Source: Paenibacillus sp. GP183
GTDB lineage: Bacteria > Bacillota > Bacilli > Paenibacillales > NBRC-103111
Assembly: GCF_900104695.1 (NCBI RefSeq)
Contig: NZ_FNSW01000001.1
Span: forward strand, 1,240,001-1,304,000
Direction: 5' to 3'
DNA: 64,000 nt
The position numbers and the translations under genes are program-made. A model generated the notes under the pieces. The model was not told the DNA's origin. It did not search any database and saw only the letters and a list, made by a program, of their open reading frames with translations. Below are positions 25,583-34,374 of the stretch, one piece after another (positions within the stretch are counted from its first letter, which is position 1; every line of letters starts with the position of its first letter).

Positions 25583-25901
25583 CCACCCCTCTTAAACTCT
25601 TAATTTTTAACCTACTATCGATATATGTACAGGCGTGGGATTTGGCTTGTTCGTTTGGCTATATGAAAGGGATGCTGTACAAAAACAAGCACATTCATGG
25701 ACGCGACTACAATAAAAGAACCCGCCAGCCATTTGCTAGCAGGTCGATAGAAGGGATGACAACTTTCAGGCTTTCTGCCCAAAAGTAGGAAAATCGTTTA
25801 TATACGTTTGGTAATGGGAAGTGTTGAACTGACTGAATATTCCGACTTCCCCTACATGATAATAAATATTAGAACATAATTTGTGATTGGAGTGCTTTAG
25901 T
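25583..25901. other. Intergenic region
   Basis: Contains one minus-strand terminator-like hairpin (25708-25745) and no recognisable gene or promoter. Confidence 0.6.
25708..25745 (-). terminator. Terminator-like hairpin upstream of the repeat-protein gene
   Basis: On the minus strand ACCTGCTAGC pairs with GCTGGCGGGT (two G-T pairs) around AAAT, followed by TCTTTTATT. No minus-strand gene ends close by, so it may be a leader attenuator ~125 nt before the repeat-protein gene or a relic. Confidence 0.45.
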
Positions 25902-26168
25902 GTGTGTTCTAGTTCGGTTTATACAAATATAACGGGAAATGTAGTTGTAGATTTGCTGATTTTAATGTTAGTGGGGTTGATTTTTATGCGTTTAAGTTTT
26001 CCTAGTCTTTATTCCGATTATAAGGAAATTAGACAGGAGAAGAAAACGATATTGAAAATTTTATGGATAATCTTGGGGACAATTTCGATACAATGGGGAA
26101 CGTTCTTTTTGGGTTTGATTATCTTTTTAGCTTCTTTTGTTAGTTTGATTTCAAAATACGTATGTTAA
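25902..26168 (+). CDS. Small two-helix membrane protein
   Basis: An 88-residue predicted membrane protein from GTG at 25902, which has GGAG 9 nt upstream (a TTG five codons earlier lacks one). Helix 1 is VVVDLLILMLVGLIFMRL and helix 2 is ILGTISIQWGTFFLGLIIFL, joined by a charged loop (YKEIRQEKK). Not recognised. It is convergent with the DUF2231 gene and shares a terminator with it. Confidence 0.5.
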   Translation: MCSSSVYTNITGNVVVDLLILMLVGLIFMRLSFPSLYSDYKEIRQEKKTILKILWIILGTISIQWGTFFLGLIIFLASFVSLISKYVC

Positions 26169-26192
26169 TTGAAAATAATAACAAGAGAAAGT

Positions 26193-26223
26193 AAAAACCC
26201 ACCCTAATCGCAGGTGAGTTTTG
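26193..26223. terminator. Terminator between convergent genes
   Basis: AAAACCCACC and GGTGAGTTTT pair (one mismatch) around a nine-base loop. A-rich on one side and T-rich on the other, it can serve both the small membrane protein (+) and the DUF2231 gene (-). Confidence 0.65.
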
Positions 26224-26250
26224 TCCCCAGATTGCAGGTGTTTTACTAAA

Positions 26251-26856
26251 CTATTTGGCTGGAGTCGGGCTGCTGCTAGTATTATTGCTATTCGGGTTAT
26301 TACCGCCGCCATTTTGCCCGTTTGCCCCGCCTTGACCTCCTGGTCTTCCTTGACCTTGACCTCCTGGGGCACCATTTTGTCCTTGACCTCTTGGGAAGCC
26401 GCCTTGACCTCCAGGGCCGCCACCTTGACCTCCTGGACCACTAAAATTTGCATCCTTATGTGCCATTTTACCGCCTAAATGACCTGTATATGTAACCAAA
26501 CCTACACCAATGAGTGCGATAATTAAGTAAATTGGTGTTTTCCCGATGTCTATCTTTTTTCTATAATGGAAAAACAAACGGGCCAAGCTCAGTATGATAA
26601 ACAAATACATCGTCAAATTTGCATAAAGCTGGTGATCGTGAAAGTACGGATTTCTTGTTTCCTGCTGTCCATCTGGTCCCGTAAGTACGGCGGCGATTGC
26701 ACCGAGGGTACCGATAATCAAACAAAGAAATCCAGCAGTGTGCCAATCTTTCTTCTTAATAATTACTGCACACAAGTCGAAAATAAAACTGAAGATCAGC
26801 ATCGCAATGGGAATGTGATTAACGATAAAATGAGCATTATTTAATAGGTAAGTCAT
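26251..26856 (-). CDS. DUF2231-type membrane protein with Gly/Gln/Asn-rich tail
   Basis: A 201-residue protein. The first ~130 residues hold four hydrophobic helices with the DUF2231 layout: the conserved NNAHFIVNHIPIAMLIFSF start, FLCLIIGTLGAIAAVLTG, then two further helices and TGHLGGKMAH. From about residue 140 the chain is a low-complexity tail of Gly, Gln, Pro and Asn (GGQGGGPGGQGGFPRGQGQN). DUF2231 proteins are thought to bind haem or act in redox or metal contexts, but this is not established. ATG at 26856 has GAGGG 7 nt upstream. Confidence 0.75.
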   Translation of the reverse strand: MTYLLNNAHFIVNHIPIAMLIFSFIFDLCAVIIKKKDWHTAGFLCLIIGTLGAIAAVLTGPDGQQETRNPYFHDHQLYANLTMYLFIILSLARLFFHYRKKIDIGKTPIYLIIALIGVGLVTYTGHLGGKMAHKDANFSGPGGQGGGPGGQGGFPRGQGQNGAPGGQGQGRPGGQGGANGQNGGGNNPNSNNTSSSPTPAK

Positions 26857-27055
26857 AGCCAATCCCTCATCTCTATAGAGTTGCCTGCATATTATTGAGC
26901 CGGCTTCTAAAGATAATTATAAGCTTGGACTTGTATTTTAAACCTTAAAATAAGCTGAATGTCTGCTGAAGAAATGCTGAAAGAAATGTTGAGAAAATCA
27001 CTATGAAACGGTTTGCTATCAAAGTAAATAATTCAGCAATATGTCTATGTACAAA

Positions 27056-27097
27056 CCAAAAAAGCACATACCCTGAAGTTTCCGGTTGCGCTTTTTT
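27056..27097 (-). terminator. Terminator of the SsuABC-type operon
   Basis: On the minus strand AAAAAGCGCA pairs with TGTGCTTTTT across a 17-nt loop and runs into TTTTTT. It lies 20-60 nt past the permease stop. Confidence 0.75.
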
Positions 27098-27116
27098 GTC
27101 TATTAGTTCAAATCGC

Positions 27117-27962
27117 TTATATCCAAGGCAACAGCTTGCGCTCTAGCCATTGAAGTCCCCGATTAAAAAGAAGCCCTAACAAAGACAGGATCAGAACACC
27201 AACCATAAGCTTTGTTGTGATCATCAAATTCCCGTAGTGCAGGATCATGGAGCCAAGGCCTTGTTGAGCTGCAATCATTTCTGCAGATACCAGCAGCAAA
27301 AGGGAGGTACCAGCCGCAAGCTTAAGTCCAGCAAAAATCATCGGCAGGGCTCCCGGGAGTATGACTTTACGTATGACGTTCAAATGACTGGACCCGAAAG
27401 TGACCGCTGCTTTAATCCAAATAGGATCAACATTTTTGACTCCTGAATAGGTATTAATCACAACTGGGAAAAATACACCAAGCGCAATCATAGTAAACTT
27501 TGGTGTTTCCCCTATACCAAGCCACAAAATAATCAAGGGCAGCAGTGCAATTTTCGGAATCGGATAAATGGAATATACGATAGGTGTAAGTACAGCATCC
27601 ACCCAACGTGAAAAACCTAACAAAAGTCCGAAAACAATACCGCATACAGCGCCGATAGCATATCCTATGATAATCCGGTACAAGCTTGCAAGTACATTTT
27701 CGTGCAGCTCACCACTGATCAGCATATCCCAACCGGCCAATAGAATGGATGAAGGAGCCGGAAGAAACAGTGGCGGTACTAACTCAAGTTGGCAAATCAA
27801 TTCCCAAAGGACCAGTATACCTACAATACCGATCACAGAAGCGTAGCCTGGTATCTTCTGTTCCAAGAAGGACACACGATTGCGTATGATATGCCGTTTC
27901 TGTCCTTGCACCGAAGAGTGGATAGACGCTGCGGTTAAATCTTCTTTTGATGATGGACTCAT
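27117..27962 (-). CDS. ABC permease of the nitrate/sulfonate/taurine (SsuC/TauC) type
   Basis: A 281-residue inner-membrane permease with about six helices. The family EAA-like motif is AAVTFGSSHLNVIRKVILPGALPMIFAGLKLAAGTS, about residues 185-220; the first half has PIVYSIYPIPKIALLPLIILWLGIG. It works with the ATPase 3 nt upstream and the binding lipoprotein. GGAGGG precedes the ATG. Substrate could be an alkanesulfonate, taurine, nitrate or a thiamine-precursor-like amine; sequence alone does not decide. Confidence 0.9.
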   Translation of the reverse strand: MSPSSKEDLTAASIHSSVQGQKRHIIRNRVSFLEQKIPGYASVIGIVGILVLWELICQLELVPPLFLPAPSSILLAGWDMLISGELHENVLASLYRIIIGYAIGAVCGIVFGLLLGFSRWVDAVLTPIVYSIYPIPKIALLPLIILWLGIGETPKFTMIALGVFFPVVINTYSGVKNVDPIWIKAAVTFGSSHLNVIRKVILPGALPMIFAGLKLAAGTSLLLLVSAEMIAAQQGLGSMILHYGNLMITTKLMVGVLILSLLGLLFNRGLQWLERKLLPWI

Positions 27963-27965
27963 TAT

Positions 27966-28742
27966 CTATCCCTCCTTCAGTGCTTCTTGTGCATCATGCC
28001 GGATAAGCTGCCAGATCTCATTGGCATAACGCTCGGAAGCAGCCCTATACTGCTCATGATCTCTACCGGTCTTAGGAAGATCGATTTGAATGATTTCTTT
28101 GATTTGACCGGGATGACGAGATAGCACTATCACCCGGTCAGCCAAGTAAACCGCTTCCTGAATATTGTGAGTTACATATAAAGTACTTAGCCGTGTGCGG
28201 TTCCAAATGGAAAGCAATTCTTCTTGCATCAGAGTTCGCGTCTGTGCATCCAGAGCCGAGAATGGTTCATCCATCAACAGTAAATCGGGTTCAACTGCAA
28301 GCGCTCTGGCTATACCAGCACGTTGGCGCATCCCTCCCGACAACTGCTTCGGATAGGCTGATTCAAAACCGGTGAGCCCTACCATATCAATAAAATGTTT
28401 GCCTTTATCCCTCTGCTCTTTCTTGCTTGCTCCCTGTTCTTCCAGACCGAACACGACATTTTCGTAGACAGTACGCCATGGGAAAAGTGCGATTTCCTGA
28501 AAAACGATGCCGAGCCGAGGCGGTTTTTCGGAGGATAATCCTTCGAAGTAAACCTCCCCGCTGGAAGGCGTCAGCAGACCACCGACAATATTTAAAAGTG
28601 TGGACTTCCCGCAGCCGCTGGGACCAACCAGCACTACAAACTCCTGCTCTTCAATTGTAAAGTTGATGTTTTGGAGAGCGGTAACATCCCGTTTCTTTGA
28701 ATCAACGAAGTGTTTCTCCACTTTATTCACTACGATTCTCAT
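27966..28742 (-). CDS. ABC ATPase of the SsuB/TauB type
   Basis: A 258-residue ATPase with Walker A GPSGCGKST (about 39-47), Q-loop VFQEIALFPWRTV, signature LSGGMRQRAGIARALA, Walker B LLLMDEPFSALD and His in YVTHNIQEA. The FPWRTV block after the Q-loop is typical of nitrate/sulfonate/taurine importers. It lies 4 nt after the binding-protein gene and 3 nt before the permease gene. Confidence 0.93.
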   Translation of the reverse strand: MRIVVNKVEKHFVDSKKRDVTALQNINFTIEEQEFVVLVGPSGCGKSTLLNIVGGLLTPSSGEVYFEGLSSEKPPRLGIVFQEIALFPWRTVYENVVFGLEEQGASKKEQRDKGKHFIDMVGLTGFESAYPKQLSGGMRQRAGIARALAVEPDLLLMDEPFSALDAQTRTLMQEELLSIWNRTRLSTLYVTHNIQEAVYLADRVIVLSRHPGQIKEIIQIDLPKTGRDHEQYRAASERYANEIWQLIRHDAQEALKEG

Positions 28743-28746
28743 AACG

Positions 28747-29811
28747 TTATTTCCCCAGCTTTTTCAATGCTTGATCCAACAAATCAGTGTTAACGATTCC
28801 CTTGGTATCGATAGCTTTGTCAATCAGCTTCTCTTTGGCATACCAGTCCACCTGTGTCTTGATATCATTCGCCAAAAGCTTACCGTCGCGGTCCATATAA
28901 GGGAGTCCCTGCTTCACATTTTCTTCTGGCTGACCCGTATATTTGGCAATAATTTTAACCACTTCGTCGTAGTTAGCTCCAGGAACGACTTTACCATCTT
29001 TTTGCGTTAATGCCGCATCGTAGTAATACCGTGTGGCTTTGGCATAAGCCTCTAAAAAGCGTACGGCAGCATCTTTATTGCTTGCAAGCTTCGGCGAGAA
29101 AAACACGCCGGATGTTTGGTATTCCATCTCGTCGCCTACCTGCGCCACGACCTTACCATAGCCAGCCTTCACAACAGCGGTAAGGTTAGGTTCATTAAGC
29201 ATAACCGCATCTACCTGTTTGCTTTTGAGAGATTCCATTAATCCGGAAATGCTGTTCAGAGGTACCAATTCAATATCCTTGAGCGACAAACCGTGTTTAT
29301 CAAGCAGTCGTCCAATCATGTAATGATAAGTGGAACCGGTCTGTGTAATTCCGATTTTCTTTCCTTTCAATTCCTCTATCGATTTGATAGGCGAATCTTT
29401 ATGCACCATCAAGGCTGTAGATGAATAGCCCTTTTGCTCCCTGCCTTTATCCGCAACAATAAGGAGCTTTTGACCACCAGCCACCATATTGTAAAGACTT
29501 GCTGTAATACCTGTTGCGCCTACATCCACACTTCCGCCTGCGGTTGCTACAGCTATTGGCTGTGCTGCATCAAACCATTTGGCTTTCGCGTCAATATTCT
29601 GTTCCTTGAAAAATCCTTTCTCGATCCCGATAAATAACGGGGCAGAGCTGGTAAGCTTAAGCATTCCGATTTCAACAGAAACCGGTTCTGATTTTACAGG
29701 CTCCGCTGAGTTCCCTGCGGCAGGTGTTGGTGTTGCCTTTTGACCACAGCCAGCCAGAGCAGTGGTTACACATAGAATTGCAGTTATTGCCAAGAGTGAT
29801 GCCTTTTTCAT
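28747..29811 (-). CDS. SsuA/NMT1-type substrate-binding lipoprotein
   Basis: A 354-residue exported lipoprotein, with lipobox TALAGCG (Cys near residue 22) followed by a Thr/Pro/Ser linker. The body is of the NMT1/SsuA type: GMLKLTSSAPLFIGIEKGFF, GATGITASLYNMVAGG, LKGKKIGITQTGSTYHYMIG and VDAVMLNEPNLTAVVKAGYG. It captures the substrate and delivers it to the permease. GGAGGG lies before the ATG. First gene of the operon; no riboswitch was recognised in the upstream ~100 nt, so there is no sign of thiamine or SAM control. Confidence 0.9.
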   Translation of the reverse strand: MKKASLLAITAILCVTTALAGCGQKATPTPAAGNSAEPVKSEPVSVEIGMLKLTSSAPLFIGIEKGFFKEQNIDAKAKWFDAAQPIAVATAGGSVDVGATGITASLYNMVAGGQKLLIVADKGREQKGYSSTALMVHKDSPIKSIEELKGKKIGITQTGSTYHYMIGRLLDKHGLSLKDIELVPLNSISGLMESLKSKQVDAVMLNEPNLTAVVKAGYGKVVAQVGDEMEYQTSGVFFSPKLASNKDAAVRFLEAYAKATRYYYDAALTQKDGKVVPGANYDEVVKIIAKYTGQPEENVKQGLPYMDRDGKLLANDIKTQVDWYAKEKLIDKAIDTKGIVNTDLLDQALKKLGK

Positions 29812-29917
29812 TCAGTTATACCCTCCAATATTTTTCTAGGTTGCAATAAAACAAAATTCTATTATATTTCGACAAAAAAAATCGAATCTCCTGCTCATGT
29901 TAATCATATATTGAATA

Positions 29918-30412
29918 TTAATGACTCCATTTAAGTAGATTCTCATTTCCCTCCTGATTTAGTCGTGTGAGATACACAATTTGCCCCGTATGATAGGCAT
30001 AGTGTACTGTGACATGATACAACAGCTCCATCATTGGCCGGGAATAGGAGTTGATCCCTGCTCCAGGCGGATAACTAATATTTATTTCACGCTCGAGATC
30101 ATCTTCTGAGAGAGCAATAAGCACTTCACGAGACTTTTCCCTCACGGCTGACAAATACTCAGAAAGTTCCCTGCATGTGTAACCTCCCTCAGCCAAAAAT
30201 TCAGCGGAACGCTCCCGCACATAAGGATAGCCGCCTATACTGCTAACTATATTGTGGTATTCGTTGCCTGCTAAATGAAGACATAAATTCCCTACACTAT
30301 TAGTCCCCTCCCTGAGTTTTTTCCATAAGGCTTTATCAGAAATTCGACTTAGCGCCAGTTGATTTTTTTCAAGTTCTTTATCAAGAAAATTCAAGGTCAT
30401 ATCAATGAACAA
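29918..30412 (-). CDS. DinB-like (DUF1572-type) protein
   Basis: A 164-residue four-helix-bundle protein of the DinB/DUF1572 superfamily. The putative metal-binding histidines are in LCLHLAGNEYHNIV (about residue 45) and YHVTVHYAYHTGQIVYLTR (about 133-150). Family members bind a divalent metal; some are thiol S-transferases. Start is TTG at 30412: GAGGAGG lies exactly 7 nt upstream, while the next ATG is too far. Single-gene unit. Confidence 0.8.
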   Translation of the reverse strand: MFIDMTLNFLDKELEKNQLALSRISDKALWKKLREGTNSVGNLCLHLAGNEYHNIVSSIGGYPYVRERSAEFLAEGGYTCRELSEYLSAVREKSREVLIALSEDDLEREINISYPPGAGINSYSRPMMELLYHVTVHYAYHTGQIVYLTRLNQEGNENLLKWSH

Positions 30413-30751
30413 TATTATTCCTCCTCGTGAATATAATAAATCATAATAAAATAAAGCGTCACTACATTCATAGAATTGGGATACGAATCATATCATAACA
30501 TTTTCGGAGATTTCGTCCAAAGGATTTCATTTCATTCCTGGAAAACCGACATATCGGTTGGGCTGCAAACACTTTTGTAAACCGGGATGAGTATCCCTGA
30601 TATTCAAAAAAAAAGCATGATTATGCCCTAAATTCGAAAGGGTTTAATCTTGCTTGTTAAATGCTGTTCATTGCTTATTTAATGATTCACACGAACATCT
30701 CACCAATGGTGTGTTGGAGCAAATACGGGCTTTATCGCCGTATTCTTAATA
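30413..30751. other. Intergenic region with terminators
   Basis: Holds the terminator at 30606-30655 and a small hairpin (ATACGG/CCGTAT, 30724-30745) just past the stop of the GIY-YIG gene. No gene seen. Confidence 0.6.
30606..30655 (-). terminator. Terminator downstream of the GIY-YIG gene
   Basis: On the minus strand a long imperfect stem (AAGCAAGATTA..CCCT with AGGG..TAATCATGCTT) encloses TTTCGAATTT and is followed by a run of T. Confidence 0.75.
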
Positions 30752-31111
30752 CTATTTCATCGGTGGCTTATTATATCCTTTGTCTCCGTAAGGCTGCAAT
30801 TTCTCCAGCCACCGCTTTTCCATTTGCTTAACCTCCCAGCGCACGTCGGTAACTCCGTCAGCTTCTTTCTCCTCTAGCACCTCATATTTGAAAGCTTCGG
30901 CCCCCAGTTCCTTCCAGTCCTTTTGCATCTGGGAATTAGCAAACCTGCCCATGTCCAGTTGGCCCTGAAGGTTCACCCATTTGTTTTTCAGATTGGGATA
31001 GCTATCTACATAAATTTTGCCGTTGGCTTTGTTTGTTATTTGTATTGCACCCATGTAAGTCTTAAGCTGCTTGTATTCCTCCAGCAGCTCCCTACGCTTG
31101 TTCTTGTCCAT
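30752..31111 (-). CDS. GIY-YIG nuclease-like protein
   Basis: A 119-residue protein with a GIY-YIG-like core: GAIQITNKANGKIYVDSYPN (about 21-40) stands where the family has GxYxIxNxxxxKxYVGxS, followed by the helix with Arg (MGRFANSQMQKDWKELG) and the Glu-bearing VLEEKE. The second motif Gly is Asp here (YVDS), so catalysis is uncertain. Small stand-alone members are common in Firmicutes, with no clear role. Start ATG at 31111 follows a GGAGA site. Confidence 0.75.
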   Translation of the reverse strand: MDKNKRRELLEEYKQLKTYMGAIQITNKANGKIYVDSYPNLKNKWVNLQGQLDMGRFANSQMQKDWKELGAEAFKYEVLEEKEADGVTDVRWEVKQMEKRWLEKLQPYGDKGYNKPPMK

Positions 31112-31167
31112 GTATTTCTCTCCTTTCGAGGCCTATAAATGACTACAACAATCACAAATAAACCTTT

Positions 31168-31647
31168 TTAATACCCCATTTCTTTTAATAAACGGGATAA
31201 TACACGAAGTCGTTCTCCAATCATTTCGCTATCATCACTAAGAGCCTGGGCGAACAGCTTAATGTCATAATCAATCATGGGATTTTCTGCACAAACGGAT
31301 ACTGTCATTGCATCCCCTTGCAGCCCAATACGATCAATCATTGTGTTATCAGGATCATAAAGCTTCGGGAAACGATATGAATCCTGAAAAAATAAACTGC
31401 TTCTGCAAATCAAAATGGCAAGGTCAAGTACGCGGTGCATCGGCAACTCTTCTGATTGACGGGACCATTTCTCCCCTGTGTATCGCCATACTTTGGCTGA
31501 GATATCGACCTTTCCCCTATCATTCCACTGAGCCAATCCCAGGGACAGACCTTTCGCATCCGTGTTCCGGGCGTATCGGCCGTCAACCTGCTCATAGTTT
31601 TCCGACACGACAACAGGCTTATGTTTTAAAGTTGTTGGTATTTTCAT
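31168..31647 (-). CDS. DUF6530-family protein
   Basis: A 159-residue soluble protein that matches DUF6530 throughout: KIPTTLKHKPVVVSENYEQV, DAKGLSLGLAQWNDRGKVDI, HRVLDLAILICRSSLFFQ and the ending GERLRVLSRLLKEMGY. Function unknown. The frame is open to GTG at 31659, but family members begin with MKIP, and ATG at 31647 has GGAG 11 nt upstream. A five-unit 8-bp tandem repeat lies directly upstream. Confidence 0.8.
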   Translation of the reverse strand: MKIPTTLKHKPVVVSENYEQVDGRYARNTDAKGLSLGLAQWNDRGKVDISAKVWRYTGEKWSRQSEELPMHRVLDLAILICRSSLFFQDSYRFPKLYDPDNTMIDRIGLQGDAMTVSVCAENPMIDYDIKLFAQALSDDSEMIGERLRVLSRLLKEMGY

Positions 31648-31670
31648 TTTTTCACACACTCCACTTTTAT

Positions 31671-31710
31671 TTTACTGATTTACTTATTTACTAATTTAGT
31701 AATTTACTAA
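31671..31710. repeat. Five tandem 8-bp repeats (TTTACTRA) upstream of the DUF6530 gene
   Basis: Five contiguous units TTTACTGA, TTTACTTA, TTTACTAA, TTTAGTAA, TTTACTAA, followed by ATATAAAA. They lie 24-63 nt upstream of the chosen start, in the likely promoter/leader. The last units also form a dyad (TTTACTAA / TTAGTAAA). Confidence 0.85.
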
Positions 31711-31837
31711 ATATAAAATCATCTTAACCTGCATTTCATCATCTGTCAACCCGGTTATTTGACCAAAAGTAGCTCTTACGAGCAGGAATGTTCTGTCCAC
31801 CCAATAGATAAGAGTAGGCCTACTCACCCACCAACGA

Positions 31838-31868
31838 TAAAAAAACACGCCTCAATTGGCGTGTTCTA
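31838..31868 (-). terminator. Terminator of the aldolase gene
   Basis: AACACGCC and GGCGTGTT form a perfect 8-bp stem around TCAATT. On the minus strand a run of seven T follows. About 40 nt past the aldolase stop. Confidence 0.85.
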
Positions 31869-31908
31869 TGTTTGAGAGGATGAAACAAGCGAAACGAGTT
31901 AGAAAGGA

Positions 31909-32796
31909 TCAGGTGATGGATGCATTATAAATTGACTTAATTGAATGGGATAGCATAGTGTTGAATTCTTCGTCTGTTTGCTGGGCAGTTAACCCCTCCG
32001 ATAGGGCACGCGAAAAGCTTGCAATTAAGCCGTTATTATGGGCTAGTTTTTCATTTGCTTCCTTTTGATCGTATCCGCCCGACAGAGCAACAACCCTTAT
32101 AACATGCGAATCATCGATAAAATCGCTATAAAAATTATCTTTAGTCGGTATTGAAAGTTTGAGCATTACTTTTGAGTCTTTATCAAGGGCGGATAATTGC
32201 TTAAAAATCTCATCCTTTAATATTTTTTCCGATTTCTCCTTGTTCGTGCTATGGATATCTACTTCAGGTTCAATAATCGGAACGAGCCCCATCGACAGGA
32301 TTTGTTTGCCAAGATCGAATTGCTGCTCAACTACTTTTCTAATTCCTTCCGGGTTGGCTTCTTTAATAACCGAACGCATTTTTGTCCCAAAAATATTTTT
32401 TTCATTCGCCTGCTTTAATAGGCCGTTCAAATCGGGAATAGGCTTCATGAGTTGAACGCCATTCTCAAGCTCGGCGAGCCCTTTATCGATTTTTAAAAAA
32501 GGCACAATCCCTTTCTTCTCCCAAAGATAATCGGCGGTAAATTGACTCTCAATTGTACGATCCATGGTGTTTTCAAATAAGATAGCACCCAAAATATATT
32601 CCGAATCAAACGCCGGACTCGTGATTATTCGCTTTCTCATTTCATGAACCAAACCAAGCATCTCTTCGTCATTGGAATAGCTCTTTTCCTGAATACCGTA
32701 CTGCAATAGTGCCTTTGGAGTACTTCCGCCACTTTGGTCCAACGCTGCGATAAAGCCCTTTCCCGTATGAATTCGATCCATTTGTTCCTTTTTCAA
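31909..32796 (-). CDS. fda: Class I fructose-bisphosphate aldolase
   Basis: A 295-residue class I (Schiff-base) aldolase that cleaves fructose 1,6-bisphosphate to DHAP and glyceraldehyde 3-phosphate. Family blocks: GKGFIAALDQSGGSTPKAL near the N-terminus, FLKIDKGL (about 100-107), FGTKMRSVI, GLVPIIEPEVDI and the Schiff-base region VMLKLSIPTK, with SGGYDQKEAN after it. Length matches the short Staphylococcus-type enzyme. AAGGAG lies upstream of the ATG. Monocistronic, with its own terminator. Confidence 0.93.
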   Translation of the reverse strand: MKKEQMDRIHTGKGFIAALDQSGGSTPKALLQYGIQEKSYSNDEEMLGLVHEMRKRIITSPAFDSEYILGAILFENTMDRTIESQFTADYLWEKKGIVPFLKIDKGLAELENGVQLMKPIPDLNGLLKQANEKNIFGTKMRSVIKEANPEGIRKVVEQQFDLGKQILSMGLVPIIEPEVDIHSTNKEKSEKILKDEIFKQLSALDKDSKVMLKLSIPTKDNFYSDFIDDSHVIRVVALSGGYDQKEANEKLAHNNGLIASFSRALSEGLTAQQTDEEFNTMLSHSIKSIYNASIT

Positions 32797-32865
32797 TGAT
32801 ATTTCTCCTTCCTTTTCGTGGAATGATTACCGCTAAACAAGTGTCAAGATTAGAAGTGATTAATT

Positions 32866-33702
32866 TTATGAGAAACGACGTGTCGATCGAAGAGGCTCGT
32901 AGCCATATTCCGCTATAAAAGGATCCATCGCATACAATGGCTTATATTCATTGCCAGGAATCTTATAATAATCCAAAACGTAATGATCTCCTAGAATGGA
33001 TGTAAGAATTTCCAATGCAGGTATATGACTGCTAATATCCGGACCTACTAAATTAAAGTTTCTTACGCCAGATTTCATTGGCGCCTCTACTACCCTCACC
33101 ATTCCCTCAACGACATCGCTTGCATACACATGCCCTAAGACGATAAAAGGAACAGACATCTTGGTATCCTTTTCGACCAAAGGCGGTATCCAATCCTCAT
33201 CAGCTACGGCACCGAAGCGTAAATTGATAAAATCCGTGTCCGAATTTTGGCGATGAAAATAACGGGTCAATTCCTCCACCATTGCTTTGCTGAGCCCATA
33301 CGCATCTGTTGCCAGACAAGGATGATCAGCTTGCATCGGCAGCTCAAGCGGAATAAAATCATCGTCCAGGCTGCCTACTGCTGCAATTGAGCTGGCCGTC
33401 ACGAATTTTTTGCATCCACGATTAAGCAAATACCGGTAAAGCCTTCTCGTACCAAGTACATTGACGGCAAGTCCGTCCTCTTCGGAGCAACCTCCGGTAA
33501 CGGCAGCCAAGTGAATGACCGCATGGATCTCGTAAGGATCCAATCCGCGCAAATCTTCAAAACGATCAAACGATCCTCGGACGAACGTTGCATCTTCACT
33601 AAAGGGATGCCGTGACAAACAAATGACAGTATGCTGGCTTGCCAAGCGATTGACCAATTTCTTTCCGATAAATCCGCTTGCGCCAGTAATCAGAATATTC
33701 AT
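32866..33702 (-). CDS. NAD-dependent epimerase/dehydratase (extended SDR)
   Basis: A 278-residue extended short-chain dehydrogenase. The cofactor motif is TGASGFIGKKL (residues 6-16); the central VIHLAAVTGG, the active-site Ser-Ser in VTASSIAAVG and YGLSK (Tyr and Lys about 137-141) are all present. It probably acts on a nucleotide sugar or similar substrate, which the sequence does not reveal. A good ribosome site precedes ATG at 33702. No operon partner is evident; the aldolase lies 70 nt downstream. Confidence 0.85.
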   Translation of the reverse strand: MNILITGASGFIGKKLVNRLASQHTVICLSRHPFSEDATFVRGSFDRFEDLRGLDPYEIHAVIHLAAVTGGCSEEDGLAVNVLGTRRLYRYLLNRGCKKFVTASSIAAVGSLDDDFIPLELPMQADHPCLATDAYGLSKAMVEELTRYFHRQNSDTDFINLRFGAVADEDWIPPLVEKDTKMSVPFIVLGHVYASDVVEGMVRVVEAPMKSGVRNFNLVGPDISSHIPALEILTSILGDHYVLDYYKIPGNEYKPLYAMDPFIAEYGYEPLRSTRRFS

Positions 33703-33780
33703 CGTATCATCTCCATTTAGACCAAGATCTTATTTAAATTATACATAAAATGATCATAAGTTGTTGCGTAACTCTGCCAC

Positions 33781-33811
33781 AAAAAAAAGGAGTTACACGA
33801 AGCAAGCTCCT
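33781..33811 (-). terminator. Terminator of the CBO0543 gene pair
   Basis: On the minus strand AGGAG and CTCCT enclose a 14-nt loop and are followed by a run of T. Short stem, but well placed 45 nt past the stop at 33856. Confidence 0.6.
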
Positions 33812-33855
33812 CCACTATATCAGTTAGTTGAATGCCTTACAGGAGCTGAGCCGCT

Positions 33856-34374
33856 CTATGGCATTTCGTGATGTCTCTCCTGAGGAAGCAAACGGATGAT
33901 CAGCCGGTAAAAGGTGACGTTCATAGCGTTAGAGACGAGATAAAAGAGAAACGAGTAATAAAGCGACCAGCCTTTATAATGGTACACATGGCACATCCAA
34001 GCCACGGCCTCCAAACCGGTTGTCACCAAGGCGACGGCGAGCAAATAGGCAGCGAGACGCCAGCCTCTCGGCCGTAACCATACATATACCCGGACGACGA
34101 GAAGCGATACGGGCAGGTACGTAAAACAGTACAAGAAAAGGTCAAACCATTCGTATTGTGGAAGGTCATTGATGTCATACAGATCGATGGGTGGCGACAG
34201 CGCGATTGCAAAATCGACCGTTTGCCCCAAATAGAAGTTGAACAGCCACAAGCCGATCACTACGATCAAAGAAAAGCGGTTCCTAATCAATAGATAGATC
34301 GACCAACCGAGCACAGTGGCTGCTATGACGAACCATTCGTTCAAATCGAAACGGACGGGTGGATAAAGGATCAT
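33856..34374 (-). CDS. CBO0543-family membrane protein (second of pair)
   Basis: A 172-residue membrane protein with about five helices. It resembles the CBO0543 family, common in sporulating Firmicutes and of unknown function. Recognisable blocks are WSIYLLIRNRFSLIVVIGLW and YEWFDLFLYCFTYLPVSLLV, and the late YSFLFYLVSNAMNVTFYRLI. Its start overlaps the stop of the upstream paralogue by 4 nt (ATGA), indicating translational coupling. Confidence 0.7.
   Translation of the reverse strand: MILYPPVRFDLNEWFVIAATVLGWSIYLLIRNRFSLIVVIGLWLFNFYLGQTVDFAIALSPPIDLYDINDLPQYEWFDLFLYCFTYLPVSLLVVRVYVWLRPRGWRLAAYLLAVALVTTGLEAVAWMCHVYHYKGWSLYYSFLFYLVSNAMNVTFYRLIIRLLPQERHHEMP

Noticed and set aside
29812-29917. 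Riboswitch before the SsuABC-type operon
   Set aside because: No conserved TPP, SAM or other riboswitch core was seen in the short leader.
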